Both the position numbers and the translations under genes were made by a program. From Rhodobacteraceae bacterium EL53 (GTDB lineage: Bacteria; Pseudomonadota; Alphaproteobacteria; Rhodobacterales; Rhodobacteraceae): a stretch of DNA of 64,000 bases. This document shows positions 53,287 through 62,295 of the stretch, in pieces. Position 1 is the first letter of the stretch; every line of letters starts with the position of its first letter. A model generated the notes under the pieces. It was not told the origin of the DNA, did not search any database, and saw nothing but the letters and a program-made list of their open reading frames with translations. The stretch lies in contig OMPR01000012.1 in assembly GCA_900313015.1 (NCBI GenBank), positions 62,001 through 126,000 on the forward strand, in the 5' to 3' direction.

Positions 53287-55233
53287 ATGACTAAGACGTT
53301 GATTTTATGTGACTGCTCCGGCAGTCAAGCCATCGATGCCGAGGCGATTTCCGAGACATGCGGAACCCCCGCCTCAAAGGTGTTTACCGCCCTGTGCACC
53401 GACCAGATCAACGATGCAGCGGCAGCAATTCAGGCCGGTGATGCAATGATTTGTTGTGCGCAAGAAGCTCAACTTTTCGACTCACTTTCCTCTGAGTTAG
53501 GGGTGCCTGCCCCCGCCACACTCGACCTGCGCGACCGGGCCTCATGGTCCGATGACCCCGCATCGAAACTACCCAAAATGTCCGCCCTGATCGCCGAAGC
53601 TGGATTGCCTGCGCAGCCCAGCAAAGCCATCGAAGTCGTGTCTGATGGCAGTTGTCTGATCATCGGTCCCCCGGATGTGGCCATCCCCGCCGCCGAAGCG
53701 CTGGCCGAACATCTGGCTGTGACCCTGTTGCTTGCTCCCGGTTCCGAGGCCCCTGTGACCCGTGATTATGATGTGATCCGCGGTCAGCTCAGACGCGCCC
53801 AAGGGTCGCTCGGGCAATTCTCGGTCGTGATTGATGCGCTCGAACAACGAGTGCTGGGTGGGCGCGGACCGATACAGTTCACCGCCCCGCGCGACGGAGG
53901 TCGATCGGACTGTGACATCATCATTGATCTGACAGGCAACACACTTCTCTTTCCAGCGCCCGAAAAACGCGAAGGGTATCTGCACGCAGATCCCAAACAT
54001 CCCCCAGCCATTTCCAGCGTCATACTGGCGGCCTCTCACCTTATCGGGACATTTGAAAAGCCGCTCTACATCAAATCAGAACCCCTGCTGTGCGCCCATT
54101 CCCGCGCGTCTCAATCTGGCTGCTCGCGGTGTCTGGACGCCTGCCCAACCGGTGCAATCATCCCCAACGGCGACCATGTCACAATTGACCCGATGATCTG
54201 CGCTGGCTGCGGAGCCTGTTCCTCGCTCTGCCCGTCCGGCGCGATCAGTTATGATGCGCCCCCCGTTGATCTGACATTCCGCCGCGTGCAAACACTGGCC
54301 CGCGCCTACCTCGAAGCCGGCGGAGACAGCCCCAGCTTGTTGGTGGTTAATGACCATGGATCCGAGATGATCCGACTGGCCGCCCGCTTTGGCCGTGGTC
54401 TACCGGCCCATGTCATCCCGCTGGAATTGGCGGCGCTGGCCGCCTTTGGCCACGCCGAGATGGTCGCGGCGCAAGCTGCCGGTTTCGCACAGGTCAACAT
54501 CCAACTGGCCCCCGGCGCAGACCGACAAGTGATCGCCTACGAAGCCGCCCTTGCCACCGCTCTCGGGGCTTCGGTTGTCTTGCTGGACTCCGACGACCCC
54601 GATGCAATGTCCGATGCGCTGTACGCGGCAACCCCGCCTGCCCCTGTGGCCACACCCGTCCGCCCGATGGGCACCCGCCGCCAGATTGCACGCCAAGCCG
54701 CCACCGCACTGAATTCACCAAACGAAACGCTAACATTGCCTGCGGGCGCGCCTTATGGCGCCGTGGTCGTCAACACCGACGACTGCACGCTGTGCCTGTC
54801 CTGTGTTTCGCTGTGTCCCTCTGGGGCGCTTGGCGACAACCCTGACCTCCCCCAACTCCGCTTCCAAGAGGACGCCTGCCTGCAATGCGGGATCTGCGCG
54901 TCAACCTGCCCGGAACAGGCAATCACCCTTGAACCCCAAATGAACCTGAATCCTTCCGCTCTGGATCAGGCTGTCCTGCACGAGGAAGAGCCGTTTGGCT
55001 GTGTTGAATGCGGCGCGCTTTTTGGTGTGAAATCCACCATCGAGAAAATCACCGAAAAACTGGCTGGCAATCACGCGATGTTCGCCAACCCCGGTGCCGC
55101 CCGCATGATCCAGATGTGCGACACCTGTCGGGTCAACGCGCAGTACCACGCCAAAGACAACCCGTTTGAGGGTGGCAAGCGCCCTCGCCCCCGCACCACC
55201 GAAGACTATCTGTCAAAGCGCCGCGATCACTGA
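53287..55233 (+). CDS. polyferredoxin-like 4Fe-4S protein of the fdh locus
   Basis: A 648-residue cytoplasmic iron-sulfur protein. Four cysteine clusters are CSRCLDACP, CAGCGACSSLCP, CTLCLSCVSLCP and CLQCGICASTCP, arranged as two ferredoxin-like pairs around a middle domain (about 345-470, LLVVNDHGSEMIRLAARFG). Extra pairs FGCVECG and MCDTC lie near the C terminus. The N-terminal third (about 1-250) is not recognised. Divergent from the fdh operon, it is commonly found in this neighbourhood and may supply electrons or clusters for enzyme maturation. The second of two adjacent ATGs, 6 bases after GGAGG, was chosen. Confidence 0.88.
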   Translation: MTKTLILCDCSGSQAIDAEAISETCGTPASKVFTALCTDQINDAAAAIQAGDAMICCAQEAQLFDSLSSELGVPAPATLDLRDRASWSDDPASKLPKMSALIAEAGLPAQPSKAIEVVSDGSCLIIGPPDVAIPAAEALAEHLAVTLLLAPGSEAPVTRDYDVIRGQLRRAQGSLGQFSVVIDALEQRVLGGRGPIQFTAPRDGGRSDCDIIIDLTGNTLLFPAPEKREGYLHADPKHPPAISSVILAASHLIGTFEKPLYIKSEPLLCAHSRASQSGCSRCLDACPTGAIIPNGDHVTIDPMICAGCGACSSLCPSGAISYDAPPVDLTFRRVQTLARAYLEAGGDSPSLLVVNDHGSEMIRLAARFGRGLPAHVIPLELAALAAFGHAEMVAAQAAGFAQVNIQLAPGADRQVIAYEAALATALGASVVLLDSDDPDAMSDALYAATPPAPVATPVRPMGTRRQIARQAATALNSPNETLTLPAGAPYGAVVVNTDDCTLCLSCVSLCPSGALGDNPDLPQLRFQEDACLQCGICASTCPEQAITLEPQMNLNPSALDQAVLHEEEPFGCVECGALFGVKSTIEKITEKLAGNHAMFANPGAARMIQMCDTCRVNAQYHAKDNPFEGGKRPRPRTTEDYLSKRRDH

Positions 55234-55285
55234 AACATAAATGCCTCCGCAAGGATCGGCAAAGACCAAAGAACAGGAATTCAAC

Positions 55286-56335
55286 GTGATCCGAGATAAG
55301 GTTCTGGCCGCACTCAAAGGCGTGACTGACCCCACTGGTGGCGACATCGTGTCCTCAGGGGCAATGCGTGCCTTAAACGTCGACGACAACACAGCCCGGT
55401 TTGTGCTCGAAATCGATCCCGCACAGGCCAAAGCCTATGAAGCAACAAAGGCGCAGGCCGAAAAAGCGCTCAGCGCCCTTGGCATCACCGCCAATATCGT
55501 GATGACGGCCCACAGCGCCCCGGCTGCCCCTCCGGAACTGAAACCAAAACCGGCTGCCCCCCAAGGCCCGCAAAAAGTTCCCGGAGTCGATCGTATACTA
55601 GCAATCGCGTCCGGCAAAGGCGGAGTCGGAAAATCAACAGTGTCCGCCAATCTCGCCTGCGCTCTGGCCGCCGAAGGGCGGCGCGTTGGTCTGTTGGACG
55701 CAGACGTATATGGCCCCTCACAACCTCGCATGTTGGGGGTTTCGGGGCGTCCCGCCAGCCCGGACGGCAAGATTATTTTGCCTCTGCGCAACCACGGTGT
55801 CACAATGATGTCGATGGGCCTGATGACCAATGACGATCAAGCCGTCGTGTGGCGCGGCCCAATGTTGATGGGGGCGCTGCAACAAATGATGACACAGGTC
55901 CAATGGGGCGCGCTGGATGTACTGATCGTGGACCTGCCACCGGGAACAGGCGACGTTCAAATGACCTTGGCGCAGAAATCGCAGGTGGACGGGGCAATCA
56001 TCGTCTCAACCCCGCAAGATATCGCGCTGCTGGATGCCCGAAAGGGGATCGACATGTTCCAGCAATTGAACGTGCCAATCCTTGGGATGATTGAAAACAT
56101 GTCCACCCACATCTGTTCGAACTGTGGCCACGAAGAGCATGTATTCGGCCATGGTGGCGTCGCCGCCGAGGCGGACAAACTCAACGTTCCCCTGCTCGCT
56201 GAAATCCCGCTGGATCTGCAGATCCGGATGGCAGCGGATGGCGGTGCGCCCATTGTGACAAGTCAACCGGACAGCGCGCAGGCCAAAGCGTTCCATGCAA
56301 TCGCACAAACGCTTATCGCCGGGGGCCATGCATGA
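55286..56335 (+). CDS. apbC: Mrp/ApbC-family iron-sulfur cluster carrier ATPase
   Basis: A P-loop protein of 349 residues that transfers [4Fe-4S] clusters. The N-terminal MIP18-like domain (DKVLAALKGVTDPTGGDIVSS) is followed by a Pro/Ala linker and the ATPase with SGKGGVGKSTVSANLA, DADVYGPSQPRMLG, VDLPPGTGD and the C-terminal cluster-binding CSNCG. GTG at 55286 with AGGA 7 bases upstream was preferred; an ATG at 55241 without ribosome site would add 15 residues. Position behind a polyferredoxin fits cluster supply for the formate dehydrogenase system. Confidence 0.92.
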   Translation: MIRDKVLAALKGVTDPTGGDIVSSGAMRALNVDDNTARFVLEIDPAQAKAYEATKAQAEKALSALGITANIVMTAHSAPAAPPELKPKPAAPQGPQKVPGVDRILAIASGKGGVGKSTVSANLACALAAEGRRVGLLDADVYGPSQPRMLGVSGRPASPDGKIILPLRNHGVTMMSMGLMTNDDQAVVWRGPMLMGALQQMMTQVQWGALDVLIVDLPPGTGDVQMTLAQKSQVDGAIIVSTPQDIALLDARKGIDMFQQLNVPILGMIENMSTHICSNCGHEEHVFGHGGVAAEADKLNVPLLAEIPLDLQIRMAADGGAPIVTSQPDSAQAKAFHAIAQTLIAGGHA

Positions 56336-57042
56336 GCGACGCCATCGTTTTTCCCCCGCTGATGTCGGGCTTGGCTGTAACAGGCCCCATTGATCCCTTC
56401 GATACTGCCTGCGCGAAGGCCGCAATGGGCTGTGACGCCGGTTTGATCGTTTACAATCTGGCACCAAACATGATGACGGCGGCGATGGTCTTTGCCCCCG
56501 AGGTGCCGCTTGCCTCTGCCATGGCAATGCTGCCCACCTGTGGCATCGGGTTTCAGAACGCGCTTGGCGCATTGGCCCCCCCCGAAGTCGCGGTTCATCT
56601 GGAATGGAACGGCGCCCTGCGTGTGAACGGCGCGCGATGTGGCCGCTTCCGCGTCATGGCATCCGACACAGACCCCGCCTCATCTCCGGACTGGCTGGTA
56701 GTCGGTGTCGCGATTCCACTTTGGCCCGCCAGCGACAATCCGGGGGAAACCCCCGATGCCACAGCCCTCTATGCCGAAGGCTGCAGCGACGTCGAAGCCC
56801 CTGCCCTGCTCGAGGCCTGGGCGCGCCACACCCTGAACTGGATCAACCGCTGGGAACACGACGGTCCGCGGCCCTTGCACGAAGAATGGCGCGGGCTGGC
56901 CCATGACGTCGGCGAAACCGTAACTCAGAACGGTAAAACAGGCACATTCATGGGCGTAGACGAAGATTTCGGCATGCTTTTGCGTGACGCCGACGGCACC
57001 ACCCAATTGATCCCCCTGACAACCGTGTTGGAGACCCCCTGA
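56332..57042 (+). CDS. biotin/lipoate-protein-ligase-like protein
   Basis: A 236-residue protein starting MSDAIVFPPLMSGLAVTGPID. It resembles the biotin/lipoate ligase family proteins found in Rhodobacteraceae (EWNGALRVNGARCGRFRV matches the W-P-N-D..V-NG-K-GG region loosely). The catalytic glycine-rich GGGRGR-type motif of BirA is not obvious, so activity is doubtful. The C terminus (MGVDEDFGMLLRDADGTTQLIPL) looks like the small BirA C-terminal domain. It overlaps apbC by 4 bases and the next gene by 1. Confidence 0.7.
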   Translation: MSDAIVFPPLMSGLAVTGPIDPFDTACAKAAMGCDAGLIVYNLAPNMMTAAMVFAPEVPLASAMAMLPTCGIGFQNALGALAPPEVAVHLEWNGALRVNGARCGRFRVMASDTDPASSPDWLVVGVAIPLWPASDNPGETPDATALYAEGCSDVEAPALLEAWARHTLNWINRWEHDGPRPLHEEWRGLAHDVGETVTQNGKTGTFMGVDEDFGMLLRDADGTTQLIPLTTVLETP

Positions 57043-57521
57043 TGAAACTGGCCATTGCGACACATCTTGATGAGAGCGACACCCGTGTCTTTGCCACACA
57101 TGCCCGCACCGGCGAATGGTGCGTCTCAGGCGGGTTTGAGTTCTCAAACTGGAGCGAAGCTGATCTCACTGGAAAGGCCCGTCAGGCTTTTGCAAACGGT
57201 TGGCTTGGGTTGGAAACACACGGGCGCGCCACCTTTGTTGCCGTGTCATCTGTGGAACCAAACGAGGTCGCCCGCCTGACGGAACACCTAGCCCAGCATT
57301 TCGTCACCTATTACGGTGCCCCCGACCTCGACGCCGCGCGCCCAGTGGCCGCAGACGAGATTTCCCACATGGCAGATTTATGTGACGAACACGCCGACGG
57401 CACGCTTTTGACAGTGGCCCGCGAACTGACCACCGCAGGTGTCCGCGAAAGCTATCGCGCGATCGAAACCCAAAGTGCCGAACTGGACCAACTTGCTGTG
57501 CACGGCTCACTGGACGACTAG
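57042..57521 (+). CDS. DUF6505 family protein
   Basis: A 159-residue soluble protein, MKLAIATHLDESDTRVFATHAR onward, matching what I know as DUF6505, a family found next to fdh and apbC genes in Rhodobacteraceae. Its start A is the last base of the preceding stop (TGATG). No catalytic motif is visible. It closes the polyferredoxin-apbC operon, and its end faces cueR with 9 bases between. Confidence 0.7.
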   Translation: MKLAIATHLDESDTRVFATHARTGEWCVSGGFEFSNWSEADLTGKARQAFANGWLGLETHGRATFVAVSSVEPNEVARLTEHLAQHFVTYYGAPDLDAARPVAADEISHMADLCDEHADGTLLTVARELTTAGVRESYRAIETQSAELDQLAVHGSLDD

Positions 57522-57530
57522 CAAAGAACG

Positions 57531-57932
57531 TCACCCTTTTTGATCAGGCGTTCGGCTGAGCCCCTGTAAGATCGGGCAATCTGGTCGCTGGTCCCCGGCA
57601 CATTCCGAAATCAGATGCGACAAGGTTGAATACATCGCCTGAAGATCGCTGATCTTGGCTTCGATCTCTCTCAGGTTTTGTTCCGCGACCTGTTTTACAT
57701 CCGCACTGGTGCGCGCGTCGTCGTCATACAGCGCCAACAGGGTGCGGCAATCTTCGATAGAAAACCCCAGCGACCTTGCGCGGCCAATAAACACCAGCTT
57801 GTGCAGGTCTTTATCTTCAAAATTCCGATACCCATTCGCCAACCGATGCGGTTTGATAAACCCAATATCCTCGTAATACCGGATAGTTTTGGGTGGAACA
57901 CCCGAGCGTTCCGCAACATCGCCTATGTTCAT
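57531..57932 (-). CDS. cueR: Cu(I)-responsive MerR-family regulator CueR
   Basis: A 133-residue MerR activator. HTH region MNIGDVAERSGVPPKTIRYYEDIGFI, coiled-coil dimer helix and the metal loop CAGDQRPDCPI with the two cysteines separated by seven residues, exactly as in CueR for linear Cu(I) binding. The start follows AAAAAGGGCGAGCTA, 13 bases after the copA stop. It is cotranscribed with copA and should act on the 19-base-spacer promoter upstream of copA. Confidence 0.93.
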   Translation of the reverse strand: MNIGDVAERSGVPPKTIRYYEDIGFIKPHRLANGYRNFEDKDLHKLVFIGRARSLGFSIEDCRTLLALYDDDARTSADVKQVAEQNLREIEAKISDLQAMYSTLSHLISECAGDQRPDCPILQGLSRTPDQKG

Positions 57933-57945
57933 TAGCTCGCCCTTT

Positions 57946-60456
57946 TTATTCTGCCGGTACCGCGTGTGGGGTCTGTTGCGCAGGATCACCCCCCTGCCCC
58001 GTTGCCTGCATTGCCGGGCGCACCCACCGCAGGCGCAACGCATTGCTCAGGACAAACACACTGGACAAGGCCATCGCGCCCGCCGCCAAAACCGGTGACA
58101 ACAACGGGCCTCCAAACGGATACAACGCCCCCGCCGCAACCGGGATCAACAGCGTGTTATAGCCAAATGCCCAAAACAGGTTTTGCCGGATGTTGCGCAT
58201 GGTCCGCTGACTGATGTCAAAGGCATTCACCACCCCAACCAAATCCCCGGACATCAGCACCACATCTGCGGCTTCAATCGCCACATCTGTGCCTGTTCCA
58301 ATCGCAATACCAACATCAGCCGCGGCCAGTGCTGGCGCATCATTGATACCGTCCCCGACAAAGGTCAGTTTGCCATCTCCGACCCGCAACCCCTCCAGCG
58401 CGGCCACCTTGCCTTCTGGCAAAACCTCGGCAATCACGTGATCTATGCCCAGTTCACCGGCAATTGCCTGCGCCGTCCGCTGGTTGTCACCAGTGATCAT
58501 CGCCACCTTCAGACCCAGCGCGTGAAACGCAGCAATGGCCGCAGGCGTGGTGGGTTTGATCGGATCGGCCACCGCAATGACCGCTGCAATCTGGCCATCA
58601 ACAGCTGCATAGAGCGGCGTCTTTCCCTTGCGCGCCAACGCCTCACCCTGCGCAGACAACGCACTTAGATCAACGCCCTCACGTGTCATCAACCGATCCG
58701 CACCCACCAGCACGGCATGGCCATCAACCCGCGCGGACACGCCGTATCCGGTGATCGAGTCAAACCCTTCAATCTCAGGCAGCGCCAGCCCGTTGGCCAA
58801 AGCATCCGCCACAATCGCCTCTGCAATCGGGTGTTCAGATTTGCCTTCGACCGCCGCCACAAGACGCAGCACATCCGCCACGTCCCAGCCCGGTGCAACG
58901 ATCATATCCGTCAAGGCAGGTTTCCCGGCGGTCAACGTCCCCGTCTTGTCCAAAGCCACAACCGTGCTTTCCTGCAGCAATTGCAGCGCATCACCCTTGC
59001 GGAACAGAACCCCCATTTCAGCGGCCCGCCCCGTCCCCACCATGATCGAGGTCGGGGTCGCCAAACCCATCGCACAGGGACAGGCGATAATCAGGACAGA
59101 AACACCAGCAACCAAGGCCAGACTCAGCGCCGGATCAGGGCCAAACAGGAACCAGATCGCGACCGTCAGCGCCGCAACCCCCATCACAGCGGGCACAAAC
59201 CACTGGGTGATCCGGTCAACCAGCCCCTGAATCGGCAGCTTGGTCGCCTGCGCCTGTTCCACCATCCGAATAATCTGGGCCAGCATCGTGTCACTGCCCA
59301 CCTTTTCAGAGCGATAAGTCAAAGCACCTGTGCCATTCACTGTTGCACCCACAACCCCGGCCCCATCGGATTTCTCTACCGGTATCGGCTCGCCTGTAAT
59401 CATGCTTTCGTCGACGTAGGACGACCCGGTTAGAACCCGGCCATCCACTGCAATTTTCTCGCCCGGACGCACATGAATGACATCCCCGACCAGAATGTCC
59501 TCGATCGCGAGTTCCTGAATGCCCCCTGCCCGTTCAACGTGCGCGGTTTTGGCCTGCAATCCCACAAGTTTGCGAATGGCCTCGCCCGTGCGCCCCTTTG
59601 CGCGCGCCTCCAGCAGACGCCCCAACAGGATTAACACCACAATCACGGCCGCCGCCTCGTAATACACATTGGCGGTGCCTGCAGGCAGCACACCCGGCGC
59701 AAATGTCGCCACCAAAGAAAACCCGTACGCCGCCGATGTGCCAAGCGCCACCAACGAGTTCATATCAGGCGCGCCCTTGAACAGCGCCGGAAACCCTTTG
59801 GTGTAAAACGACAATCCCGGACCAAACAGAACCAAAGAGGTTAGCAGAAACTGCAAATAATAACTGCTTTGCAAGCCAATCGTGCCCATGATCAGGTGGT
59901 GCATACCCGGAATAAGGTGCGAGCCCATTTCGATGATGAAAACCGGCAACGCCAGAACCGCCGCAAACAAAGTGCGCCGCGCCAATTCATCGATTTCATC
60001 CGCTTTGCGTTGATCCCTGTCACTTTCCTGCGCGGATGTGATCGCTGCCGGATACCCCGCATCCGTGGCCAACGCCGCAACCCCGGCGGGCGTGTTCACG
60101 CCAGTGGCATACCGTACGGTTGCAGTCTCTGTCGCCAGATTCACCGCTGCCCCCAAAACCCCGTCGCCTGCGTTCAACGCCCGTTCGACATGCCCCACAC
60201 AGGATGCACAGGACATGTTCTGGACATCCAACGTGATCTCTTCGACCTCGGCAGGGTATCCAACATCACCAAGGAGCGTGACCAGATCAGCCACCGACAC
60301 CGCGGATGTATGGGTGATTTGGCCGCTTTCATTGGCAAGATTCACCGCCGCCGATTCAACGCCAGGCACCGCCAACAGTGCACGCTCAACACGCCCCACG
60401 CACGAGGCGCAATTCATACCCGTAATTTGTAACCGAACTGAGTCAGTCTCTGTCAT
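57946..60456 (-). CDS. copA: Cu(I)-exporting P1B-type ATPase CopA
   Basis: An 836-residue inner-membrane copper exporter. Two N-terminal heavy-metal domains have GMNCASC (about residue 16) and NMSCASC (about 83). The transport Cys pair is [12 protein letters not shown], and the phosphorylation site is [11 protein letters not shown]. The ATP domain has [10 protein letters not shown] and [12 protein letters not shown]. The P1B-1 marks FGYNTLLIP and [14 protein letters not shown], which select Cu(I), are present in the last helices. First gene of copA-cueR. Confidence 0.96.
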   Translation of the reverse strand: MTETDSVRLQITGMNCASCVGRVERALLAVPGVESAAVNLANESGQITHTSAVSVADLVTLLGDVGYPAEVEEITLDVQNMSCASCVGHVERALNAGDGVLGAAVNLATETATVRYATGVNTPAGVAALATDAGYPAAITSAQESDRDQRKADEIDELARRTLFAAVLALPVFIIEMGSHLIPGMHHLIMGTIGLQSSYYLQFLLTSLVLFGPGLSFYTKGFPALFKGAPDMNSLVALGTSAAYGFSLVATFAPGVLPAGTANVYYEAAAVIVVLILLGRLLEARAKGRTGEAIRKLVGLQAKTAHVERAGGIQELAIEDILVGDVIHVRPGEKIAVDGRVLTGSSYVDESMITGEPIPVEKSDGAGVVGATVNGTGALTYRSEKVGSDTMLAQIIRMVEQAQATKLPIQGLVDRITQWFVPAVMGVAALTVAIWFLFGPDPALSLALVAGVSVLIIACPCAMGLATPTSIMVGTGRAAEMGVLFRKGDALQLLQESTVVALDKTGTLTAGKPALTDMIVAPGWDVADVLRLVAAVEGKSEHPIAEAIVADALANGLALPEIEGFDSITGYGVSARVDGHAVLVGADRLMTREGVDLSALSAQGEALARKGKTPLYAAVDGQIAAVIAVADPIKPTTPAAIAAFHALGLKVAMITGDNQRTAQAIAGELGIDHVIAEVLPEGKVAALEGLRVGDGKLTFVGDGINDAPALAAADVGIAIGTGTDVAIEAADVVLMSGDLVGVVNAFDISQRTMRNIRQNLFWAFGYNTLLIPVAAGALYPFGGPLLSPVLAAGAMALSSVFVLSNALRLRWVRPAMQATGQGGDPAQQTPHAVPAE

Positions 60457-60486
60457 GGTGTCACCTTGGCGTTGTCAGATGACACC

Positions 60487-60517
60487 TAAGTACGGCTTCC
60501 AGTAACTGGAAGGTCAA
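60487..60517 (-). promoter_or_regulatory. CueR-type promoter of copA-cueR
   Basis: On the minus strand, TTGACC (60512-60517) as -35 and TACTTA (60487-60492) as -10 are separated by 19 bases. The dyad CTTCCAG-TAA-CTGGAAG (60496-60512) lies between them. A 19-20-base spacer filled by a dyad with TTCC/GGAA arms is the hallmark of MerR/CueR promoters. It is 31 bases upstream of the copA ATG. Confidence 0.88.
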
Positions 60518-60588
60518 GAAACATAATTTGTTTCCACCTGCGACACATGCTCCGTTCAAGCCTGAACCCGCTCAACGGCTCCCACACC

Positions 60589-61413
60589 TCAACCCCCGCG
60601 CATTACACCGACACAGACCCGATCAATCGGCGTCCCCCGGTGCACGAAAACAATCGACCGAGGTGTTAGCTCCTCAATACTGTGAATGTTGATCCCTGAC
60701 ATTCCTGCAAGACTTGCCCAGATCGGCAAAACCGCACGCGCCACGCCGCTGGCAACCAAACTGGCGACCGTTTCGGGTGAATCCATTTCACACAGCACTT
60801 GAGGCACGGTGGCCTGCTGCTCGATCCAACGCCAGGCGATCTCTCCGCCCCAAGAGGTTCGGTCATAAACCACCAAGGGTAAATCCGCTGTTGCCGGTTC
60901 TGTCGGCGTGACCCACGCAAAGGGCTGTGTATTCAGATGCTGAATGGCAAGGGTCTTGGGGATCTGAAAATGAGGTTCCACCAGAATGGCCGCATCCAGA
61001 TCCGCGCAGGACACCATGTCATACAATTGCGTCGACGACCCCGGCGTGATCAGCAGCTCCACATCGGGTGCAAGCTCTGGCAAATGCGTCACTAGGGACG
61101 GAACATAGTCAGACAATCCGGTGGAAATGACCCCCAACCGATAAGGCCCCGCCAATCCGTCCTCGGCCACATCACTCTGCAACCGACGCGTTTCAGACAG
61201 GATCGATTGCAGACGCGGCAGCATCCGCAAACACGCAGAGGTCGGACGCACCGTTGCGCCAGACCGCGCAACCAGTCGGGTCCCCAGCTCCTGCTCCAGC
61301 GCTTTCAACCGCTGACCAACTGCCGCGGCCGTTATATTCTGACGTCGCCCGGCGGCCGCCAAAGAGCCCCCCTCGACAACTTCCAGCAACGTCTCCAGAA
61401 ACCGAGTATCCAA
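60589..61413 (-). CDS. LysR-family transcriptional regulator
   Basis: A 274-residue LysR protein with HTH GGSLAAAGRRQNITAAAVGQRLKALE and an effector domain (GPYRLGVISTGLSDYVPSLV). A TTG start at 61413 is preferred because AAAGGA lies 5-6 bases upstream and MDTRFLETLLEV is the usual LysR beginning; the ATG at 61437 would add 8 residues. Divergent from a VOC protein gene, which it may control. Confidence 0.88.
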   Translation of the reverse strand: MDTRFLETLLEVVEGGSLAAAGRRQNITAAAVGQRLKALEQELGTRLVARSGATVRPTSACLRMLPRLQSILSETRRLQSDVAEDGLAGPYRLGVISTGLSDYVPSLVTHLPELAPDVELLITPGSSTQLYDMVSCADLDAAILVEPHFQIPKTLAIQHLNTQPFAWVTPTEPATADLPLVVYDRTSWGGEIAWRWIEQQATVPQVLCEMDSPETVASLVASGVARAVLPIWASLAGMSGINIHSIEELTPRSIVFVHRGTPIDRVCVGVMRGG

Positions 61414-61505
61414 ATTATTCCTTTCGATTAAACACACACATACTCATTATTTCTTTTTATATGGCGCTGCTACTCCTGCCTCAATACAGATGACGGAGAA
61501 CATAC

Positions 61506-61919
61506 ATGCCAACGCCCTTCCATTTCGCCTTTAACGTCCACGACTTAAAGGCTGCGCGCCATTTCTACGGGGGCATTCTCAGCTGTGCTGAGGGTCGTTC
61601 GACCGACACTTGGATCGACTATAACTTCTTTGGTCACCAGTTATCGCTGCATCTGGGCGAACCGTTCAAAACACAGGCAACCGGCAAGGTTGGGGACCAT
61701 TTGGTGCCAATGCCACATCTTGGTGTTGTTCTGCCCATGGCTGACTGGACCGTATTGGCTGAGCGCCTGCAAGATCACGATATCTCCTTCGTCATCCCTC
61801 CCAGCCTGCGATTTGAGGGCGAACCGGGCGAACAGGCAACCATGTTTTTCCGCGACCCATCGGGTAATCCGATCGAGGTGAAAGGCTTCAAAGATATGGC
61901 TCTGGTCTTTGCCGCTTGA
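61506..61919 (+). CDS. VOC-fold (glyoxalase/bleomycin resistance) protein
   Basis: A 137-residue single-chain VOC protein. The first beta-alpha-beta module begins FHFAFNVHDLKAARHFYGGIL and contains a metal-type His; the second ends FFRDPSGNPIEVKGF with the usual Glu. His and Glu ligand positions look preserved, so a metal-dependent dioxygenase or lyase is possible. It is divergent from a LysR gene, with 92 bases between. Substrate unknown. Confidence 0.85.
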   Translation: MPTPFHFAFNVHDLKAARHFYGGILSCAEGRSTDTWIDYNFFGHQLSLHLGEPFKTQATGKVGDHLVPMPHLGVVLPMADWTVLAERLQDHDISFVIPPSLRFEGEPGEQATMFFRDPSGNPIEVKGFKDMALVFAA

Positions 61920-62139
61920 AACCAGCCCCTGCTATCATTGCACACAACATCCAACCCTCTGCCCTAACAAAGAAAATACGGCTCTGTGCTGACCAAACCC
62001 TAGGCGATTGAGGCATTCAAGACCATTTGCCAAACCCAACAGCTCTCTCAATCCGCCTCGGGTTGCTCGCCACAGCGATCTCAGCGGACGCTGGCGAAAA
62101 CGGCAGGCTTGCATCCCAGCCAACACACCGCATACTCGC

Positions 62140-62167
62140 CCCCACAGTGGTCCATCTCACTGTGGGG
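62140..62167. repeat. 10-base inverted repeat upstream of repA
   Basis: CCCCACAGTG and CACTGTGGGG are perfectly inverted around 8 bases. No T-run follows on either strand within 10 bases, so it is not a standard terminator. Partition site, protein operator or replicon-boundary element are possibilities; none can be shown here. Confidence 0.6.
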
Positions 62168-62233
62168 CAGACGCACGCCCTAAGACCCTAAATATAAATT
62201 TCTCTTGCACGACTCTGACGATTTGGACAATAG

Positions 62234-62269
62234 TCACGAAAACGAGGCGATAAACGCCATTTTCCGTGA
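62234..62269. promoter_or_regulatory. interrupted palindrome before repA, candidate autorepression site
   Basis: The outer arms TCACG and CGTGA, middle AAA and TTT, and inner GGCG and CGCC are symmetric about ATAAA over 36 bases. It lies between the poor -10 candidate and the repA ATG at 62296. RepA proteins of repABC replicons repress their own operon by binding near the promoter, so this is a good candidate by position. Confidence 0.5.
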
Positions 62270-62295
62270 ACACGCCACGGAGGTGCAGAGAGCAG

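Larger units (their letters stand above)
61920..62295. other. 376-base region upstream of repA: no gene, two inverted repeats
   Basis: No supported gene. The right half becomes AT-rich (CTAAATATAAATTTC near 62190). It contains a strong hairpin at 62140-62167 and an interrupted palindrome at 62234-62269 just before repA, both listed separately. A possible repA promoter is TTGCAC at 62205 and CAATAG at 62228 with a 17-base spacer, the second box being poor. Confidence 0.5.

Noticed and set aside
62140-62167. Rho-independent terminator for the VOC gene
   Set aside because: The stem is strong but lies 220 bases past the stop and lacks a T-run on either strand.
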